Source: Brevibacterium sanguinis
GTDB taxonomy: Bacteria; Actinomycetota; Actinomycetes; Actinomycetales; Brevibacteriaceae
Direction: 5' to 3'
Assembly (NCBI RefSeq): GCF_003315415.1
Contig: NZ_QNSB01000016.1
Coordinates: forward strand, 1 to 64,000
DNA: 64,000 nucleotides
Notes under the pieces: model-generated
Told to the model about the DNA's origin: nothing
What the model saw: the letters and a program-made list of their open reading frames with translations, nothing else
The model's database searches: none
Program-made: the position numbers and the translations under genes
Shown: positions 59,920 through 64,000 of the stretch, piece after piece
How the letters are laid out: the number at the start of each line of letters is the position of its first letter
Numbering within the stretch: position 1 is the stretch's first letter

Positions 59920-62345
59920 CGATCGTCGTCCTCGGGGTCCCCGGCCTCCGGCTCGTCGGCGTCGCCGGCGTCCTGCGCGTCGACGTCGTGCGTGCTGGCG
60001 GCGGCGTCCTGCCCGTCGACGTCGTCCGTGCCCTGCTCATCGGTGCCGTGATCGGCCTCGTCGTCCTGCGGCTCGTCGTCCTCACCGAGGAGCTCGGCGA
60101 GTTCGGCCTCGATCTCGGCCTCGGAGACCGAGATCTTCTTCAGCTCCTTGTCCGAGACGTGAGTCTTCGACTTCGCCGGGGTCGACTCCGCTGCGGTCGG
60201 CTCTGCAGGGGCGTTCGAATCGTCCGCGTGGGCGTCCGCGTTGGCCGCGGCCTCCGGGAATGCTTCGGACGTGCTCGATGCTTCCTCGTCGGTGCCTGCG
60301 GTTGAGCCCGACGATTCCACGTCGGTGTCCGAGGCTGAAGCGTCCTCGGCCGGTACTGTCTCGGCTTCGGGTTCCTCGGCGCGGGCTCCGCCGTCGGCGT
60401 CGTCAGCAGCCTCGGCGTCGTCCGTCGTGGTGCCGACAGCCTCGGCGTCCGCGCCCTCGGTCACCTCGCGCTGGCCGTCCTCGAGGTCCTCGTCGGGCAG
60501 CTCCTCGATCGTCTCGATCTCGACTCCGAAATTGGGGTCGGGCTCCTCGTCGCCGAAGAGCGTGCCGGTGGCCTTCGCCGTCCGCCGCGAGAGCTCCTCG
60601 TACTTGTCGGCCAGCTCGGTCTCGCCGTGCAGCCGGAGGATCTCCGAGTAGGCGGCGAGCAGGCGGACGAGGGCGCCGCTCGGGCGCTGGGTGAAGTCCT
60701 CGGCCTCGATGAGCGCACGCGCCCCGTCGAGATCACCGAGGTCCGACTTCGCGCCGGCGGCGACGATGACGAGCTCCGTCCGGATCTCATTGTCGAGCTC
60801 GAGCTCCTTCGACTGCTCGAGGATCTCGATGGCCTTCTCGGGCTTGCCACGTCCACGTTCGGCGTCGGCGATGAGGGCGATGTTCTCGTTCGATCCGGAG
60901 ATGCGACGGTGGGTGCGCAGCTCGCGCACGGCTTCGTCGTACTGCTCGACGTGGTAGGCCGCGATGCCCAGGGCTTCGCGGACCAGACCGACGCGGCCGG
61001 CCCGCGCCATGGCCGCCTTCGCATGCTGGTGCGCACGCTCGGGGTCGAGGTCGAGGAGTCCGCCAGCGGCGACCAGATGCTTGGCCACCATCTCCGCGTT
61101 CTCCTTGTCGAGCGAACGCAGCTGGCCCCTGATCTCCTTGTCGAGCTCGAAGCCGGTGACGTCTGCCGGGATCTCCGGCTCGTGAACCTTGGGTCGGCGA
61201 GCCCGCTGCTCGCGGGCATAGTCGCCGGAATCGGTCGGACGCGATGCGCGGCGATCGTTGTCGCGAGGTCCGCGTCGATCGTCGTTCCGGCGGTCTCCCC
61301 CGAACCCGCCGCGACGCTCGTCCCGACGGTCCCCTCCGAAGCCACCTCGGCGATCATCACGACGGTTCCCGCCGAAACCACCTCGGCGTTCGCCGTCATT
61401 GTGGCGGTTGCCCTGGTAGCCTCCTCGGCTGTCGTCCCGACGGTCCCCGCCGAATCCGCCACGGCGTTCGCCATCGTTGCGGCGGTTGCCCTGGTATCCG
61501 CCACGGTCATCGCGGCGTTCGCCGCCGAAGCCACCTCGACGTTCGCCCTGCTGGCCGCCGCGCCGGTCGTCCCGACGATCCCCGCCGAAACCTCCACGGC
61601 GGTCGTCCCGACGTTCTCCGCCGAAGTCACGGCGCTCGCCGTCATTGCGGCGATTGCCCTGGTAGCCGCCGCGGCGGTCGTCCCGGCGATCTCCGCCGAA
61701 GTCACGACGCTCGCCGTCATTGCGGCGATTGCCCTCGTATCCGCCACGGTCATCGCGGCGATTGCCCTGATAGCCTCCGCGGCTGTCGTCACGGCGGTCG
61801 CCGCCGAAACTGCGGCGCTCCCCGTCCTCGCGACGATTGCCCTGGTATCCGCCGCGGCGATCGTCTCTGCGGTTCCCGCCGAATCCTCCGCGACACTCGC
61901 CGTCATTGCGACGGTCGCCCTGGAAGCCGCCTCGACGGTCACCGCCGAAGTCACGACGCTCGCCGTCATTGCGGCGGTTGCCCTGGTAGCCGCCACGGTC
62001 GTCCCGGCGGTCGCCGCTGAACCCACCACGGCGATCGTCACGGCGGTCACCGCCGAAACTGCGGCGCTCCCCGTCCTCGCGACGATTGCCCTGGTAGCCT
62101 CCGCGGCTGTCGTCACGGCGGTCGCCGCCGAAACTGCGGCGCTCCCCGTCCTCGCGACGATTGCCCTGATAACCGCCTCGGCGATCGCCGCCGAAGCCGC
62201 CGCGGTCGTCCCGCCGATCCGAGTGGCCGCGGTCGTCCCGGGATGAGTGAGAATTCCGGCGGTTGTGGTTGTTCCCGCGATCTGAGCGGTGTCCGCCTTC
62301 AGATCGGCGGTTCTGCTGATGGTCTCGCGAATCCCCTTGGGCCAC
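59916..62345 (-). CDS. TPR protein with long Arg/Gly-rich N-terminal repeats
   Basis: An 809-residue, three-part protein. Residues ~1-360 are a very basic Arg/Gly/Asp-rich disordered region with eight GGYQGN and one GGYEGN motif within ~25-residue repeats (RREDGERRSFGGDRRDD type). Residues ~385-610 form TPR-like helical repeats (VREALGIAAYHVEQYDEAV) matching the conserved part of Rv1691, in the same position before the HAD gene. The last ~200 residues are strongly acidic. RG-rich repeats commonly bind RNA and promote condensates; that role here is inferred. The GTG start has AGGGAG 5 bases upstream. Confidence 0.85.
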   Translation of the reverse strand: MAQGDSRDHQQNRRSEGGHRSDRGNNHNRRNSHSSRDDRGHSDRRDDRGGFGGDRRGGYQGNRREDGERRSFGGDRRDDSRGGYQGNRREDGERRSFGGDRRDDRRGGFSGDRRDDRGGYQGNRRNDGERRDFGGDRRGGFQGDRRNDGECRGGFGGNRRDDRRGGYQGNRREDGERRSFGGDRRDDSRGGYQGNRRDDRGGYEGNRRNDGERRDFGGDRRDDRRGGYQGNRRNDGERRDFGGERRDDRRGGFGGDRRDDRRGGQQGERRGGFGGERRDDRGGYQGNRRNDGERRGGFGGDRRDDSRGGYQGNRHNDGERRGGFGGNRRDDRRGGFGGDRRDERRGGFGGDRRNDDRRGPRDNDRRASRPTDSGDYAREQRARRPKVHEPEIPADVTGFELDKEIRGQLRSLDKENAEMVAKHLVAAGGLLDLDPERAHQHAKAAMARAGRVGLVREALGIAAYHVEQYDEAVRELRTHRRISGSNENIALIADAERGRGKPEKAIEILEQSKELELDNEIRTELVIVAAGAKSDLGDLDGARALIEAEDFTQRPSGALVRLLAAYSEILRLHGETELADKYEELSRRTAKATGTLFGDEEPDPNFGVEIETIEELPDEDLEDGQREVTEGADAEAVGTTTDDAEAADDADGGARAEEPEAETVPAEDASASDTDVESSGSTAGTDEEASSTSEAFPEAAANADAHADDSNAPAEPTAAESTPAKSKTHVSDKELKKISVSEAEIEAELAELLGEDDEPQDDEADHGTDEQGTDDVDGQDAAASTHDVDAQDAGDADEPEAGDPEDDDR
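61300..62180 (-). repeat. Coding tandem repeats, mostly 75-78 bp, in the RG-rich gene
   Basis: About 16 Gly-Gly-initiated units of 8-26 residues, the commonest being 25-26 residues, tile this stretch. Near-identical 75-base units recur (for example around 62,170 / 62,090 / 61,830), so length change by recombination or slippage is expected. Confidence 0.85.
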
Positions 62346-62955
62346 GATTCTCCCTATGAAGTCTTTTGATGATTCCCCTCCATTCTAGGGCACCGGCCCG
62401 ATGAGGCCCCTTGATTCGGTCGCCTCCGGTGGGAGGCGTTCCCCACGTCGTTCCCGGATCCGTTCCGACTCATCGAGGACCGGAGCTGGTCCGCCGCGGC
62501 GGAGACTCGCTCGGTCGTTGTGCCCGCCGATGGAATGAGAAGACGTTCCCGCTGCCCGCCGTGACATACCAATTGTCTGTTACGATGACCCGGTGTCGGT
62601 CCGCCAGCTGAGGATTGTCGAGGAGCAACGATGCTTCGCGCCACCACCAAGGGATGAATGCCACGTGTCGTCGACATCATTGCCGCTCGCGTTCAGCGGA
62701 GAACACCAGTCCTCACCAGGACGTGGTGAACCGCTTCCGTCTCGCAGCCACCACCCGAAGGCTCGAAGAGCACCGACGCTCCGCCCACACGAGAACCAGC
62801 CGGGTCAGAGCTCGAAGGTCTCCCGTCGACTCGTCCGGCTCCGTGCCCTTCCCGTTCTCGAGCGTCGCGAACTGGTGGCTCGGTTCATTTCGATGCGAGA
62901 TCACTCGGCGTAGGCTGGTCAGACGACTTCGCCCCCCAAGGAATAGGAGACAACC
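62346..62955. other. 610-base divergent intergenic region, no convincing gene
   Basis: This separates the divergent TPR and aldehyde dehydrogenase genes. It holds a small stem (CGCCTCC/GGAGGCG, 62421-62438), a promoter-like stretch around 62561-62586 (GTGACA, TACGAT) and two tiny frames: 62631-62657 (MLRATTKG) with GAGGAG upstream, then 62658-62729. Fragments near 62800-62913 in one frame show coding-like third positions but no start or domain I can support; a decayed regulator gene is possible. Confidence 0.4.
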
Positions 62956-64000
62956 GTGCCCAACACGCTTTTCATCGACGGAAACTGGGTGTCGGCCCAG
63001 GAAGGCGGAACCAGCGAGATCCGCAACCCTGCCGACGGCAGCTTCGTCGCTGAGGTGGACGAAGCCTCTGCCGCCGATACCGAGCTCGCGATCGCGGCCG
63101 CCCGTCGCGCCTTCGACTCGGGAGTCTGGTCGAGCACCCCCGCCGCCGAGCGCGGCAACCTGCTGCTGAGGTTCGCCGACACGCTGCGCGAGCGCAAGGA
63201 CGAGTTCGCCCGCGCCGAATCGCTCGACACCGGCAAGCGCTTCGTCGAGTCGCAGATCGACATGGACGACATCGCCGACTGCTTCGAGTACTTCGGCAAG
63301 CTCGCCGCCAATGACGCCGGACGCATGGTCGACGCGGGCAGCGAGTCCGTGGTCAGCCGGATCGTCCACGAACCCGTGGGTGTGTGTGCTCTCATCACCC
63401 CGTGGAACTACCCGCTGCTCCAGGCCGCGTGGAAGATCGCTCCCTGCCTGGCCGCCGGCAACACCTTCGTCTTCAAGCCCGCCGAGCTCACCCCGAGCAC
63501 GGCGATTCTCGCCATGCGCCTGCTCGAGGAGCTCGGTCTGCCCGCGGGAGTGGGCAACCTCATCCTCGGCCGCGGCCGCGTCGCCGGCGCTCCGCTGTCG
63601 ACCCACGAGGACATCGACATGGTCTCGTTCACCGGCGGACTCGTCACCGGTCGCCTCATCGGAGCCAATGCGGCCGCGACGGTGAAGAAGGTCGCCCTGG
63701 AACTCGGCGGGAAGAACCCGAACGTCATCTTCGCCGATGCCGACATCGACGCCGCTCTCGACAATGCCCTCAACGCCGCCTTCGTCCACTCCGGCCAGGT
63801 GTGCTCTGCGGGCGCCCGACTCATCGTCGAGGAATCCATCGCCGAGGAGTTCACCGATCGTCTCGTGGCCCGGGCCGAGAAGATCCGCCTCGGCGGACCA
63901 TTCGACGAGAACGCCGAGACCGGACCGCTCATCTCCGCCGAGCACCGCGACAAGGTCACCGAATACGTCAAGAACGGAGTCGCCGAGGGTGCACGCCTGC
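62956..64000 (+). CDS. Aldehyde dehydrogenase, betaine-aldehyde type (partial)
   Basis: The first 348 residues of an NAD(P)-dependent aldehyde dehydrogenase that runs off the window. TPWNYPLLQAAWKIAP, SFTGGLVTGR, the general-base Glu249 in ALELGGKNPN and the nucleophile Cys283 in HSGQVCSAG are all in place. Similarity is to betaine-aldehyde dehydrogenases (BetB), which make the osmoprotectant glycine betaine, but a short-chain or amino-aldehyde substrate is also possible. The GTG start has AGGAGA 5 bases upstream. Since no choline dehydrogenase or BetI is visible, the pathway cannot be confirmed here. Confidence 0.88.
   Translation, partial: MPNTLFIDGNWVSAQEGGTSEIRNPADGSFVAEVDEASAADTELAIAAARRAFDSGVWSSTPAAERGNLLLRFADTLRERKDEFARAESLDTGKRFVESQIDMDDIADCFEYFGKLAANDAGRMVDAGSESVVSRIVHEPVGVCALITPWNYPLLQAAWKIAPCLAAGNTFVFKPAELTPSTAILAMRLLEELGLPAGVGNLILGRGRVAGAPLSTHEDIDMVSFTGGLVTGRLIGANAAATVKKVALELGGKNPNVIFADADIDAALDNALNAAFVHSGQVCSAGARLIVEESIAEEFTDRLVARAEKIRLGGPFDENAETGPLISAEHRDKVTEYVKNGVAEGARL

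Noticed and set aside
61300..62180. CRISPR array
   Set aside because: The repeats are contiguous coding units without unique spacers and keep one reading frame.
60627..62246. 539-residue plus-strand frame rich in Ala/Val/Thr, resembling a membrane or repeat protein
   Set aside because: It is the complement of the RG-repeat gene; the repeated look comes from that gene's coding repeats.

Overview
The window is high-GC, gene-dense DNA from an actinobacterium. Gene content and order point to Micrococcales, and a Brevibacterium-like species is my best guess (inference; no 16S gene is present). Two blocks share gene order with Mycobacterium tuberculosis: positions 5,098-14,049 resemble the Rv2169c-Rv2178c neighbourhood (DUF3040, lipoprotein, polyprenyl synthase, Rv2175c, PknL, class II DAHP synthase), and 38,064-62,345 resemble Rv1691-Rv1713 (TPR protein, HAD phosphatase, a tiny protein, tlyA, NAD kinase, recN, steA, steB, pyrG, NUDIX, xerD, parA, scpA, scpB, rluB, cmk, der). 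I see no insertion sequence, prophage or CRISPR array.

Layout. 1-4,749 (+): a GTGGRG repeat array, then the moxR / DUF58 / transglutaminase operon. 5,098-14,049: DUF3040 and dinB (-), lipoprotein and polyprenyl synthase (+), Rv2175c-like (-), LysM-transglycosylase and pknL (+), aroG (-). 14,063-16,168: DUF151, FHA protein and gcvH (-), then tRNA-Pro (+). 16,315-22,831: ion antiporter, sugar porter, DedA-like protein, M20 amidohydrolase, metal-dependent amidohydrolase. 23,121-30,483: a Pls/PosA-type single-module peptide synthetase overlapping an M1 peptidase, facing a GNAT/MATE pair. 30,806-33,610: a DUF222/HNH gene behind an AT-rich, operator-like promoter. 33,701-36,752: thiolase, SDR, YciO-type protein. 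36,835-62,345: about 23 minus-strand genes, most overlapping by 4 bases, covering ribosome assembly, aromatic and nucleotide metabolism, chromosome segregation, recombination, cell-envelope glycan work and NADP synthesis. 62,956-64,000: the start of an aldehyde dehydrogenase.

How the genes work together. Cell-envelope growth is the strongest theme: a PASTA kinase next to a LysM lytic enzyme and its Rv2175c-like substrate, SteA/SteB, a MurJ-like flippase with a MraY/WecA-like transferase and two glycosyltransferases, and the MoxR-DUF58-transglutaminase set. The best candidate for an unusual system is the synthetase/M1 peptidase pair. By hand alignment its adenylation pocket reads D-A-E-S-I-G-T-V-V-K, which is close to lysine-type codes, and it has the three tandem C-terminal domains of poly-lysine synthetases. 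A second striking item is an 809-residue TPR protein with about 300 residues of Arg/Gly-rich repeats and an acidic tail. A third is a recurrent pattern of short tandem repeats at or just after stop codons.
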